This document shows positions 26,484 to 37,315 of a stretch of 64,000 bases of DNA, piece after piece; positions within the stretch are counted from its first letter, which is position 1, and the number at the start of each line of letters is the position of its first letter. Made by a program: the position numbers and the translations under genes. Under the pieces are notes generated by a model. That model was not told the origin of the DNA. It made no database searches and saw only the letters and a list, made by a program, of their open reading frames with translations. The stretch is from assembly GCA_963930645.1 (NCBI GenBank), contig OZ005648.1, positions 270,145,830 through 270,209,829 on the forward strand, given 5' to 3'. The stretch is from Salticus scenicus (lineage: Eukaryota > Arthropoda > Arachnida > Araneae > Salticidae).

Positions 26484-26484
<1 letters not shown>

Positions 26485-26519
<35 letters not shown>

Positions 26520-26625
26520 GGGGGGGGGGGAGGGAAGGGGGGGGGGCGATAAAATTTAAACAAGTCCTATGCATGTTTGGTACCATTTTCTCTCTCTCTC
26601 TCTCTCTCTCTCCAGTGCTCTTTGG

Positions 26626-26667
<42 letters not shown>
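26485..26667. repeat. Homopolymer/microsatellite cluster: T34, G-rich, (TC)n, A37
   Basis: In order: an uninterrupted T run 26485-26518; a G-rich block 26519-26546 made of G12, GGG and G10 separated by A or AA; a (TC)n run at about 26589-26612; and an A run 26631-26667. The G block has enough tracts to form a G-quadruplex on the plus strand. Confidence 0.9.
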
Positions 26668-26669
<2 letters not shown>

Positions 26670-26781
26670 GTATGGAATCTTTATTTATTTATTTTTTTTT
26701 TTCATTCAAACGAATTACGATTATTACTTCAAAATAAACTATTTGGCATTTAATTTAATTGGTCGCTTATGTGTACTTATC

Positions 26782-26815
<34 letters not shown>

Positions 26816-26869
26816 AAATCTATATCACGCGAGTAACTGCATAAATTAAGAAAATGAGAATAATCATCA

Positions 26870-27330
26870 TTTTACGTGGAAGTAGATCTCATGCATCTCC
26901 GACGAGTTTCTATCGAGCGCTTGTTGGTAATTGCACCCTCATATTTTGCGAATTACTCTTCTATGCCTTTCATTAATCTGCTGAGATGATATTATGTGCA
27001 CCAGACGCGCATCGAATGCCAGGCGCAACCATTGGTTGTATCAAGTCACGCATTCTTGCCTCTTTCCAGATAGTTTTCCTAGTTTCAGCCCTCGTTCTTA
27101 GCATGTTTGCTTAAGGAAGGGGGGAGGGGAGGTAAGTATGGATGATAGCCATGGATAATTAGAAGGAGTGTGTTTTATTTGGGCAAGGTAACGACCCTAC
27201 CCTGTTTATTGGATGCGTGATTAAATATCGAGACAATTGCTGATATGGGTCGAGCCGTTCAGGACGAAAGGGTGCGGAGATGATGATGATTCGTAATGCT
27301 TACCATTATTAGGACATGCAACCTAGTCGT
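26870..27330. promoter_or_regulatory. High-complexity noncoding island (candidate enhancer)
   Basis: The block has balanced base composition, no open frame over 60 codons, and no match to other repeats in the window. Homeodomain-like cores are visible (GGATAATTAG near 27153, GCGTGATTAAATATCG near 27215) as is CCATTGGTTG near 27030, which resembles a CCAAT box in reverse. These short motifs occur by chance often; the support for function is the contrast with the degenerate flanks. Confidence 0.35.
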
Positions 27331-28380
27331 TGATGTCCGAACAAACATCCATGATAAATATGGGTCTTCAATGTGTTTTATCAGCAAATTTAATCTACTT
27401 TGTTGGCTTGCCTTGAAAATAGGGACTTCTTCGATATTCTATTACACACTTGCATATCTTTAATTAGTTAAAAATATCATATTTAGTTGAAAAATTATTG
27501 TTATTTTACGGATAATTATGAGGGGAAAAGTATTCGCGTTACCTTGTTTTAGATATTAAAACTTTATACATGGATTGATTTTCAAATCCGAACCAATTTA
27601 GAAACTAACTATGCAGCTGTAGCACAACGTAATTGATTATTGAAAAATTTTATTGAGAGATATTACCAAATGCTAGTTTTTTTTCATATTGTGTAAAATC
27701 TGGAATAGGATAATTTTTTAGAGGGGTAGGAGGTGGTGTGCGAGTCCCAATGTTCTAATAAACTTTTGCTTTTCAGAATGTGGAAATTACAGCAAAAGAA
27801 AAATGGAGAATTCGTTCCATACAGTGAAGCATTAAGGAAATTCTTATTCAAAGTAAACTTAAACTAGTATGTTGTGGCCACCACATAATTTTCTTCTATA
27901 TTTTCCTATACAAATTCTCTCAGTTAAAATAATTCATTAAAATTATTATTAAAAAAAAATTATCTTCCATAATAATGCAGGCGACTTCCATATTAGAGAA
28001 GTAGTATAACACTAAATATCCAAAAAAAGTCCATTTTTTTTTCTGAATATTAGAAAAAAAAAAAAAAAAATCGTTAAAAGTAAAAAAAAAAAAATCGATG
28101 ACTTTCTTTTAAATTATCACAGATCTACAGTTCAACCACTCGTTTTAAAAGTATTGACGAGACCTTTCGAAAGATACCCATCTTGAAAATTTACTCCTCC
28201 CCCCGGAGAGGACCACTTCCCCCCAGGGGGGAAGCGATGCCCCCACATGCACAAAATTTTTTTCCTAGTTAACTACTACTATTATTAATAATTCATATTA
28301 GTTTTACAATCACAAGTTTAAAATAACTCTCATTATGTACATTTATACGAAATTTTGTCCTATACTGTCATGTTAAAAAT
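27330..28380. other. Noncoding DNA
   Basis: No gene is seen. A GC-rich patch at 28193-28250 (CTCCTCCCCCCGGAGAGGAC and CCCCCCAGGGGGGAAG) contains short inverted C/G blocks. The remainder is AT-rich with short poly-A runs. Confidence 0.5.
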
Positions 28381-28384
28381 TTAG

Positions 28385-28650
28385 AAAAAGTGCGATCACA
28401 GAGCCACCTGTTGCGCTAGTGATCCCCAAATCTAATCAGCACCAGTTTATGTCAGGGTCCAACTAAATACCAAGTTTGGTTAAATTTCATTCATTGGTTC
28501 GTGAGATATAGTGTCCACAAAAATCGTGATACACACACAGACAGACATTTTCTAAAAATTCGTGTTCAGGACATCCCAAAACGTGTAAATCTATCAAAAA
28601 ACGGAGGTCGAAAATTTTCACGAATCTAATACTGTCTCTATATTACATAT
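28385..28650 (-). mobile_element. Helitron-like dispersed repeat, reverse partial copy
   Basis: Read on the minus strand it contains, in order, the head landmarks of the family: TTCGTGAAAATTTTCGACCT, GATTTACACGTTTTGG, ATGTCCTGAACACGAA, TGTCTGTCTGTGTGTGTATC, TATCTCACGAACCAATGAAT and CAACAGGTGGCTCTGTG. It ends after the first CAGGTGGC module, so it is truncated relative to the 52-kb copy. Confidence 0.65.
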
Positions 28651-28977
28651 AGAAGAATGTAAAAGGGGAAATTAACAGACTTACACGACAAGGTTGTAAA
28701 ACTGTAGCTTTTCATTTAATATTATCATATTCTTCGGTTAAAAAAAAAAGAAAAAAAAAATCTATGAAATGCTTTCTTTTCTGTAAGATATCTTTCGGGA
28801 ATTCTGAATGCGAAAATTATAGGTGGATATTATTAAGATATTTTCTTAGATGTTTTCTTTAAAAAATGCCATTAATAATAATAATAATAATAATATATAT
28901 TTTCGCAACGTGGGGAAGAAGGGAGAGGAAGATGACTTACTTTATTTATATTTTTACAAATGTGTACTTGGTACATT

Positions 28978-29344
28978 CAGTCGGGGTTAATGTTGATCCA
29001 AGCAAAAGTTACGACCATTTAATTGTCCCTTTTCAAAATTTAAATCTATAAATTGGGTCCTTTCTCAAAATTCCATAGTTGCAAAATATGCATAGTCACA
29101 AAACTGAAATTTCTAAAAACGGCTTTTTCACAAAATTTCGTTTCATAAAAACGATAATTTTTCATGTTTTCAGGCATTATTTTAAAGTCTGCCTGCATTT
29201 TGTTTAACGAAACACTATTAACTTGTTATTAAACATTATACTGATTAATTTCTAAAGTAGAAGATTTTTTTTTTTTTTTTTCAGAAAAGTATTTATTTTT
29301 TTCTAAAAATGGACACCAAAAATTAATATCTGGATCACCCCCTG
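28978..29344. mobile_element. Diverged copy of the 9.3-kb hAT-like element
   Basis: The left end CAGTCGGGGTTAATGTTGAT and right end TCTGGATCACCCCCTG resemble the CAGGGGTCGATCCAGG terminal repeat of 9290-9725, and the inner TTGTCCCTTTTCAAAATT and TTGGGTCCTTTCTCAAAATT match its GGGTCCCTTTT units. No flanking duplication is clear. The short frame 28866-29051 runs into it and is not a gene. Confidence 0.5.
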
Positions 29345-29910
29345 TAAATATAAGGAGAAATTTGACTGTTATTGTTTTCTAAATGCGGTTCATTTTAATA
29401 AAATAGAATATAAATCCATCAATCTCCATTTTAGGCTTATTGTTTTTGAAAATCAGAAATACAAAACTTGAAATTGCGGCTATAATTTTCCTCATTTATT
29501 TGAAGGAAGAAATTTGGTACCCTTTTTTATTTTGTTTTACCAGTTCTCTTCAATTTATTTTTTAGTCTTGCTACAGTAACATTATTGTAATTTTTCCTGA
29601 TATTAATATTTATTGTATTTGTTACACATTTTTCTACATATCCCATCATGTACAATATTCTCGCTTTGCTTGTAGAATTCGATTAAAAATTCATCTTTCC
29701 TTCACCACCTCATTCTAGCCTCTGTATTCATTTCAAAATATTTTGGATTCATGCGGGCGTAATTCAAGAAAAACCAAGAGCAGTGATGTGCAAAATTACA
29801 TCCAAACGTTTCCAAAAATTCTTTTCTTTTTAATACTCCTATTGAAGTTTAGTTTTTCTTTCAGCAAAACGTTCATTTCGCTCTGTAATTCTGATGCTAT
29901 CAGAATTAAG

Positions 29911-29941
<31 letters not shown>

Positions 29942-32090
29942 CGTTTCTTTTTAAATTGCTGTCTTAAAGTAAAATTTGCATACACATGAATTGAAATATA
30001 ATAAAATTAAGTACATTAAAATTTCTCAAAAACTTTATAAATTAAAATTTTTAAATAAAATTCTAAATATTGTTATTATTATTATTTTAAATTTTCCTTG
30101 CTAACTAATTTTTATTTTTATCTTTCGATGTTACTTTATTATAATTTAGCAATATGTTCTAAACATATTCGGATATTATTTTGAGGATTCATTGAAAAAT
30201 TAATTTTTTTAAATATTTTTGCCTGATTGCTGAAATTTTTAGTATTCAAACATAAAATAATTTTTTTTAAATTAACATATCAATGAATGAAAAATTAGCA
30301 AAATAAATATAAAAATTAATTAGCACGGACCATTTTAAGTATTTAATAAATAAATAAATAAATAACAATTTTTGAAAAAATTTGAATTTTTGAAATTTAT
30401 TTATCTTTTTATTTAAGTAATTTTCGAGAAATTTTAATATACGTAATATTGTTATATTACAATCCATATGTACGCAAACTCTAATACAGTAATTTACAAA
30501 ACAAATGTACCACCCACCATCCTCTTTAAACTCATTATCTCAATAGATTTTTCTTTATTATACATTTTGTTACTTTTATTGAAAGTTCAAATTCTTTTAA
30601 AACATGTTAGAATCTGTCGTATTATTTTTGTACAACCTTTTATTATTGCTTTGTGAAAATTATTTCTTCCTTTTTTATTTCAAGTTATAGCAAAAATTAA
30701 CGTTGAAGATGATACCGTCTCCCCAAATTTCTGTATTTAGTAATAATTTTATAATATTACTAGGTTTTTTTTTTTTTTTTTTTTCAATATTTAAATTAAA
30801 TGTTTACATTTTCTTGGATTTATCGCGCTTGTAAATTATTCGCGGGGTCTAACTGACATTACTTTAAAAAATACCACGCATTTTGTGACTGTTCAAAATT
30901 TTAATTTAAGTAAAATTAAGAGAAAAGAATTTTTGTTAAAAATAGATGGTGAAAGAAAAGGATGAAAGAAAGGATAAAATTAGGTATATTATAAAGCTAT
31001 GTGTGTTTTATTTTTAAACTCAATCTAAGTTATAATAAAACTAAACACAGTACTTTACGAAATGTTTTATTAATTTGTTTATTTTTTAATTAGTATTATT
31101 TTGAAGCTCAATATAAAAATAGATCAGTTAAAGTCAAAATTTCTGTCTTCTTTTTCTTTTCTTTCTTTCTTTTTCTTCTTTCTTTCTTTTTTTTTTTTTT
31201 TTTAAAGATTATTTTTTGGGATTAAATAGAAATTAAAACGCTAATTATATTAAAATTAAAGCACACATCTTGGTTTAAGTCAGTTATTATTATTACTATT
31301 ATTAGCGCAATAGATAAATCATTGTGGAAAAAAAGAAACACTCTTTATTTTAGACAATAAAATGAGATTTTAGTATTAACTCTGCAATGAAAAAATTTGG
31401 AAAAAGACAAATTTCTAGAAGTTAAAACAGTTAAAAACTAATTTCTGAAATTAAACGTTTGTAATACTTATTCTGTGTTCTGGTGTTATTAATAATAATA
31501 ATTTCTTAAATAATTATATCACTCACTACTAAACATAAAAAAAAAAAAAAAAAAGAAGAAGAAGAAAAGAAAAAATCATTAGCTTGTTTTAAATTTTTAC
31601 TGCAAATGAATAATGTACTTGGAATGTTCAATAATTTCATTAATAAACATTTGTAAAAACACACTTTTATTTAAAAAAAAAAAAAAAAAGAAAGAAAGAA
31701 AAGAAAAGAAAAAGAAAAAAATGCTACGCAATGCTAAAGTTTTAACTAAGATGTTTTTTTTAATAATGTAATATAAAATAAATAATTTGCTCAAAATATT
31801 TCATTTCTAGCTAGAACATTTTGATAAAATTATTAAAGTTTTTCCCCCTCTCTTCTTCTTTTCCTTTATAAAATACTGCATTAATTTCTATTTCTCGAGA
31901 AATAGAGAAAAAGAAAAAAAAAATATTATTATGTTGATGTTTACTAAAAAAAATAATTTATTACAGATAATTTGTAAAACCCTGGTTTTCTTCTCTTTTT
32001 ATTATAATATTTCCTATTTTTGTATTATGTATGTCAGTATGATAATAAAAAGAAAATGGTTTTTAATTTTCTATTAAACTACTTATCATT
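29345..32090. other. AT-rich noncoding DNA
   Basis: No gene is seen. A (TA)n run lies at about 29914-29941, poly-T near 30767 and 31185, and long poly-A/GAAA tracts near 31540-31575 and 31673-31720. Frames 29743-29967, 30267-30467 and 31597-31794 are low complexity. Confidence 0.55.
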
Positions 32091-32350
32091 TCAACTTATT
32101 TCGTAATAGCCATCTCCAATATTCCGAATGAGTTGTTTTATCATCGTTTGCATCCATCCGGTAAGTCAGTTATTCTCGACTGACGCTTACGGAATGGATG
32201 AATAGGATCATATCTTCATTTGGCGATATTCAGAAAGAAATGTGGAAACGTTGGCGAGTTATTTCTATTTCTTTGCTAAATTGGACAACCCTTGAAATCG
32301 GGCGAACCGTGTCACGCGACCGCGCTATTATTTGTGCGATATAAATAAAT
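32090..32350. promoter_or_regulatory. High-complexity noncoding island with an imperfect hairpin
   Basis: A 260-bp block of balanced composition lies in very AT-rich flanks, with CpG-containing text such as GTGTCACGCGACCGCGCTAT. It has no open frame over 60 codons and no repeat match in the window. The 50-nt hairpin at 32151-32200 lies within it. A conserved noncoding element is the simplest reading. Confidence 0.35.
32151..32200. repeat. Imperfect inverted repeat (19-bp stem, 10-nt loop)
   Basis: The left arm CATCCATCCGGTAAGTCAG (32151-32169) pairs with the right arm CTGACGCTTACGGAATGGATG (32180-32200) through seven pairs, a C/A and a G/G mismatch, six inner pairs, a 2-nt bulge (GC) and four closing pairs around the loop 32170-32179. 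It could be a structured RNA precursor if transcribed, a binding-site palindrome, or the relic of a small foldback element. It matches no microRNA that I can recall. Confidence 0.6.
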
Positions 32351-34165
32351 TAATATAAATGGATTGTATATGAAATTGGGAAGTGGAAGAGATTTATTTT
32401 TTCATGCGTTTGTAATTGTTTTCTAACCATCCCGTAAAAATGCGTGACACTTTTAATCTTTTTTTCTTTCTTTCTTTATACGTAGTTAAAATAATCGATT
32501 GATATCAGACACTTGAAATAGTAATTTTGTTACTTTAATACGTTTAAATAAATAATGTTTTTTGTTATTTTTGTAGGATTTATAATGTGTGTTATTTTAA
32601 GAGAGGAAAAAAAATGGTTTTAAAGAACATTTTGGTAAAATAAATATTTTTGATCCAAAACGGTATTGAATTTTTATCTAAAGCACAGAGATAAAAGTGT
32701 AATTTAGTAATTTAATTTTAAAAACATATTAAAATAAATATAGGAAAGATAATTATTATTGATTTCAGCAGGCCATAGTTACTTCATAAATTCTTGTTAT
32801 TAATATATTATATTTTTATTTGATTTGATTCAACACATATTAAATATTTAATATAAAATATAAAATGCGTCTATTTCTTCTTCTACTTATTTTATTTCAT
32901 ATATATATATATATAACTAATGTATGTTATTAAAGATTGAATATTTTAAGCAAAAATAAGTTACATACGTAATAATATAGTTTTAATTATTAATATGTGT
33001 GAGTGTGTGTAATTCACAGTAACAATGAAATAATTGCAACCGGTCAAAATTACTCTATGAAATATAATTGATGAATAGTAATATTTTAACTCCACTGATG
33101 TTTATTTTTTCTTCTATAGAAATAAGAAGAAAGTATTGAATTTTTGAATTTAAGCCTTTTTAATATATTATATAAATAGGAATGTACTATTGTACCATGC
33201 TTTACAGAATTTATCTATGCCATTTAAAAATTTAATAAATATAACAGAAGTAAATAAATTAAACGCATATGAATTCGATATGAACTACTCGTATTTTTCA
33301 CTAAAATAATGGCTATAACTAGCAAAATTCATGCGCTAAAGCAATAATAATGGTTATTTTCTCCAATTAATATATTACAAGCAGTGTTGGGCATAATTGA
33401 CTAAATCAATTTGCCCCCAATTCGGGGCAAATTGTAACAGGCAAATAATTTTCAAAAAATATTTTTTGTGCTAAAATTAGCAAAATCAACGAAAGTTTTT
33501 TTTATGAATATGATAGATGAATATGCATGCTTTGGAAAACAGCAATTATAAACAGGAAAACGTAAATACATTTCAAAATACACTTAATTTTCCAAAAACT
33601 GTTACAACCTGCCCCGCGCTCCCCTATTATATTGAAATACTCCATTAAATGTCATTTTTTTTCAGCAGCATTTTTTATAATTAGTTATTTAAAATATAAA
33701 ATAATTCTTGCATTTCTGTGGGATTTAACGTTTTCACAAAATTGATATTCTCAAAAGTCCTATTGGATTCAAATCATTTAAAGATTTTGATGATATGGAT
33801 TGCGTCACGGAGAGGGTCATCTAAAATGGGCTTAATTTTAATTGAATCATTCATTGGTTCTTATCGTGTTTTATAAGAATTTTTAGAAGTAATTATTATT
33901 AGGACTGGGATAGAACACCTATGATAATCATTAAAAATTGTTTATGTATGTGTGTGTTTTTCTGTATTTATTTATTGTGTATCTACTTTTCATTTTTATT
34001 TATTTACCTTTTACCAAAATTTTAGAAATTTTTCTTCGTGGAGATAGTTTACTCTTTTGCATGAAACTTTACTGTTAAATGTAATTTTAAATTTAGAAAT
34101 ATATATATATATATATATATATAATAGATAACGTAATAAAATTTAATCTTAAAATTTAGCAATTA

Positions 34166-34214
<49 letters not shown>

Positions 34215-34620
34215 TAAAAAAAAACATAGCGGAATTATACAAGCTTTATTTTGTAAGTTTATCATTATACTATTGCTGAAGATTTTTATAATGCCTGACT
34301 AGCTAACTAATATCTTTTGAAACTGGAATAACTTAATACCTTCCAGAAATCGCTTTGAATAAAATTCTAAAGGATGGAGTACAAGACATAGAAATCTGAT
34401 AACACCAACCTGTTCGTGAAGTGTCATAAGTAGGTATCCTTGAAAAACTTAATGGTGGAAATTTTCTGACAGATAAAAATAAAAAATGTATCTATATATC
34501 ATTGCTTGACCATATTGATTGTGTTCATCAAGAGATCATATTCCGCTGTAAAACTAATAAATAAAAAATCTAATGTGAAACAACCACACGACTTCCATTA
34601 CCCATTATTACACGTATTAT
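32350..34620. other. AT-rich noncoding DNA
   Basis: No gene is seen. Two long (TA)n arrays are at about 34099-34123 and 34168-34211. Near 33115 the sequence AATAAGAAGAAAGTATTGAA recalls the head of the Helitron-like family. Near 34128-34168 GATAACGTAATAAAATTTAA and AAAATTTAGCAATTATCTA recall the end of the E family. Near 33383 CAGTGTTGGGCATAATTGAC has the form of a hAT terminus but no mate was found. Confidence 0.45.
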
Positions 34621-34629
34621 ATGTACTTT

Positions 34630-35450
34630 TTGGTGACAGATAAAATTATCAGAAGACATAGAACTGACCTAATGAAATAGACACCTAAATATTATCCGGT
34701 AGGAGAAAGTTAATGCACGTGTAAAGACATATAAAACAGAGTTTACATAGCGAGTTAAAAAATAAGAGGGGGAAAAAAGGGGGTAGGGTTTTTTTTTTGG
34801 AAACATTAATTTTCGAGATTTAAAACTGATCTACCTGATCAGGATCACTATTAATTTTCCTGTAACAACCACGTAAAACTTGAGAAAGGATATTTAAAAT
34901 GGGTTTATGTAACAATTTTCAAGAAAATCGTTAGAGCCGCTTTTGAGATACCGACTTTTACCAAAACTTAGCATTATAAATTGTTGACAAGAAAACAACA
35001 ATTTCACATAAAAAGATATGTAAAAGAGGGTTAATATTGCAAGTCAGAAAAATCCATGCAACCGTTTTTTTTTTTTTTTTTTTTTTTTTAATGCACTTGC
35101 AGGGCTTGAAATTCATCTATTTTATTTATACAGAACGCCTATCAATATTCCTGAACTAACCAACTCTATCATTCGAAAGGACATGTAACAGAGTGCTTAT
35201 ACAGTTTTTTTTTGACAAAAATCGTTAAAGCTGTTTTTGAGATACGATGCACTTCCGATTTCGGATGTTCCACTTCCGGTTTCCATACATACATACATAC
35301 ATACACACAAACTGACCAATTGCCAAAAATAACTTTTTTTTGGATTCAGGAAATCTTAAAACATATAAATCAGGTGAAATCTCGATATCGAATTTTTGGA
35401 CCGAATACAATACTTCCATTACGTACGGTAGTCGGGTATTTGAAGTAAAA
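34630..35450 (+). repeat. Unclassified modular repeat
   Basis: Similar text recurs within the block: AAGACATATAAAACAGAG near 34727, AAGATATGTAAAAGAGGG near 35022 and AAGGACATGTAACAGAG near 35177, and again AATCGTTAGAGCCGCTTTTG at 34927 against AATCGTTAAAGCTGTTTTTG at 35221, each followed by AGATAC. An (ACAT)n run lies near 35284-35306. The overlapping opposed frames 35212-35448 and 35225-35419 fall in this repeat and are not genes. The class is unknown. Confidence 0.5.
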
Positions 35451-35955
35451 AAGGTTATTTAATAATGTATGAAATGCAATTAGGCAGATATTTTGCTTAT
35501 TTTCTCCGAAAATCTGTTACTTTAATTCGTTTTCAAAAGTGTCTTTTTTTCTCCCCCCCCCCTATCCAATATGTTTCGAAAATTTAATTAAAGTGCTTAT
35601 TTATTAAATTGTAATTCGGATTTTTATTATTATTTAAAATAACTAAAAAGAATGTGTACCGTTAAAATAAATATTTCTTGTGCTTTTTTTTTTTTTTTTT
35701 GCAGGGTTTCTTAAGGAGAAAAAGCTTTAAAATATTAAAGCTTTTTTTGTGAACTGCTATCATAAAATTTCGAACTTTTTTATACAAGTGCATTGAAATG
35801 TAATTTTATTAAGTATATGATAATTTCTACAAAACTATATAAATTAAAAATTAATAATTAAAATGTTATTTACTTTTGAAATCCTCTCTCTCTCTCTAGC
35901 TTTGTCAAATTTTAACTCCCACCCCCTCCTATTTTACATTGTTATTGTTTAAGCA

Positions 35956-36199
35956 TATCGTAACCCGACAAGAAAAGTGACACGATTCAAAAATGCAGCA
36001 TTTGAGAAAAATCAACTTAACGATAAAGCATTGACTAGCGTATAAAACTAACACAACTGCCTCTCACATGGATAATTTTTGAGATAGAGATGTGACTTTT
36101 TTGTTTTTGTTTTTTGTGTAAGTCCAGGCACTTCATACACATTTTCCAATGATATACATTTTTTAATATTTGTCCCTTTTCTTACCTGGACACGGTATA
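35956..36199. mobile_element. TATCG-family inverted-repeat element, copy at 36 kb
   Basis: The left end TATCGTAACCCGACAAGAAA and the right end TTACCTGGACACGGTATA form a diverged terminal inverted repeat. Internal text (AAGCATTGACTAGCG, CACAACTGCCT, GGCACTTCATACACATTTT) matches the copy at 41334-41614. No coding capacity; the minus frame 36163-36351 only overlaps the right end. Confidence 0.6.
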
Positions 36200-37310
36200 T
36201 TCTGAATATATAATTGTATCTTTGTGGATCTTTTGAAAATTGTTTTATAAACCTTTTCTAGCATAGGAAGAACTGAACATAATTTATTGTGTTTCTTAGA
36301 GCGTAAAAATCTTAAAATGTTTATTTTGCTTTTCGTATACAACTTTTTCATGCTGACATATTTAAGTTTTTATAAGCAATAATAAATTTTAAAAAAATTA
36401 GAAATTTTTTTTCTAAACAATTCAAAAAATTAAGTGCAACTGCATCAATAAATAAATAAATAAATAAATAGTTAGCTTAAAATTTAGATATTGGAATTCG
36501 GTATTCGGCAAAAATAACTGTTCGGTGGCAAATCTACAGCTAAACATATTAGAAGAGTATTCATTAAATATATGAAAAGCTATATATGGCAAAAGTGTAA
36601 TTATTATGTATGGAATTTAGCAAGGTTTCAGGAATTTTGCCATATTCGTTGTTTGATAAAATCCTTAATGCCTATCATACAATTCGATATTAATGCATAT
36701 ACGTAAAACTTATATATATTATATATACGCATATACCCTGTGGCAGAATTTAGGTGACATAGCGACATTGTCGCAGAAAAGAAATTGTCACCTGCAGAAA
36801 GATTTTTGCCCATAAAAATAAGAGATTCCTAAATTTCAGTAAAAAATAGAAACTCATGTCTTATTCTTAAGAATTCTTCGACGGTATACTTATAATATTA
36901 AATTAATTTCTTTATATATATGTAAATAAGAAAATACCTCAGTATTATCTTGCAGAAAAAGTTTGCACGAAAAAGGCTTGTCGCAGAAAGCATAAAAATA
37001 TTCTGTCACAGGGCGCATATATATTATATTATATACGCATATACTTATAATACGGTAAAAATATATATGGCAATAATAATAACCACCACTGATTAATAAA
37101 GTTTTACCGAACGCTTTTATTATTATTACTTTATTATTATTATTTATTTATTTATTTATTTTTAAAGTTTTTTTTTTAAATATTTATATATAAGAAATAA
37201 TCTAGTGTGACACGCATTCACAAATTTATACGACTTTTTGTGACCCTGCATTTGAATGTACTTTAAAGACGGATTACACATCAATGTGTAAGATAAAAAA
37301 CTATTGTATA
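36200..37310. other. Noncoding DNA
   Basis: No gene is seen. Near 36739-36800 and 36953-37015 there is a pair of related stretches containing GTCGCAGAAA, ATTGTCACCTGCAGAAAG and CTGTGGCAGAATT / CTGTCACAGGGCGCATAT, arranged partly inverted, which could be the ends of a small decayed element (about 36736-37018). Confidence 0.4.
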
Positions 37311-37315
37311 TGAAT

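Noticed and set aside
33383..33620. CAGTGTTGGGC start considered as a hAT element
   Set aside because: No matching inverted end or target duplication could be found within 300 bp, so only noted in the block description.
35284..35306. Regular short repeats considered as a CRISPR-like array
   Set aside because: These are (ACAT)n microsatellite units without spacers; the DNA is clearly eukaryotic.
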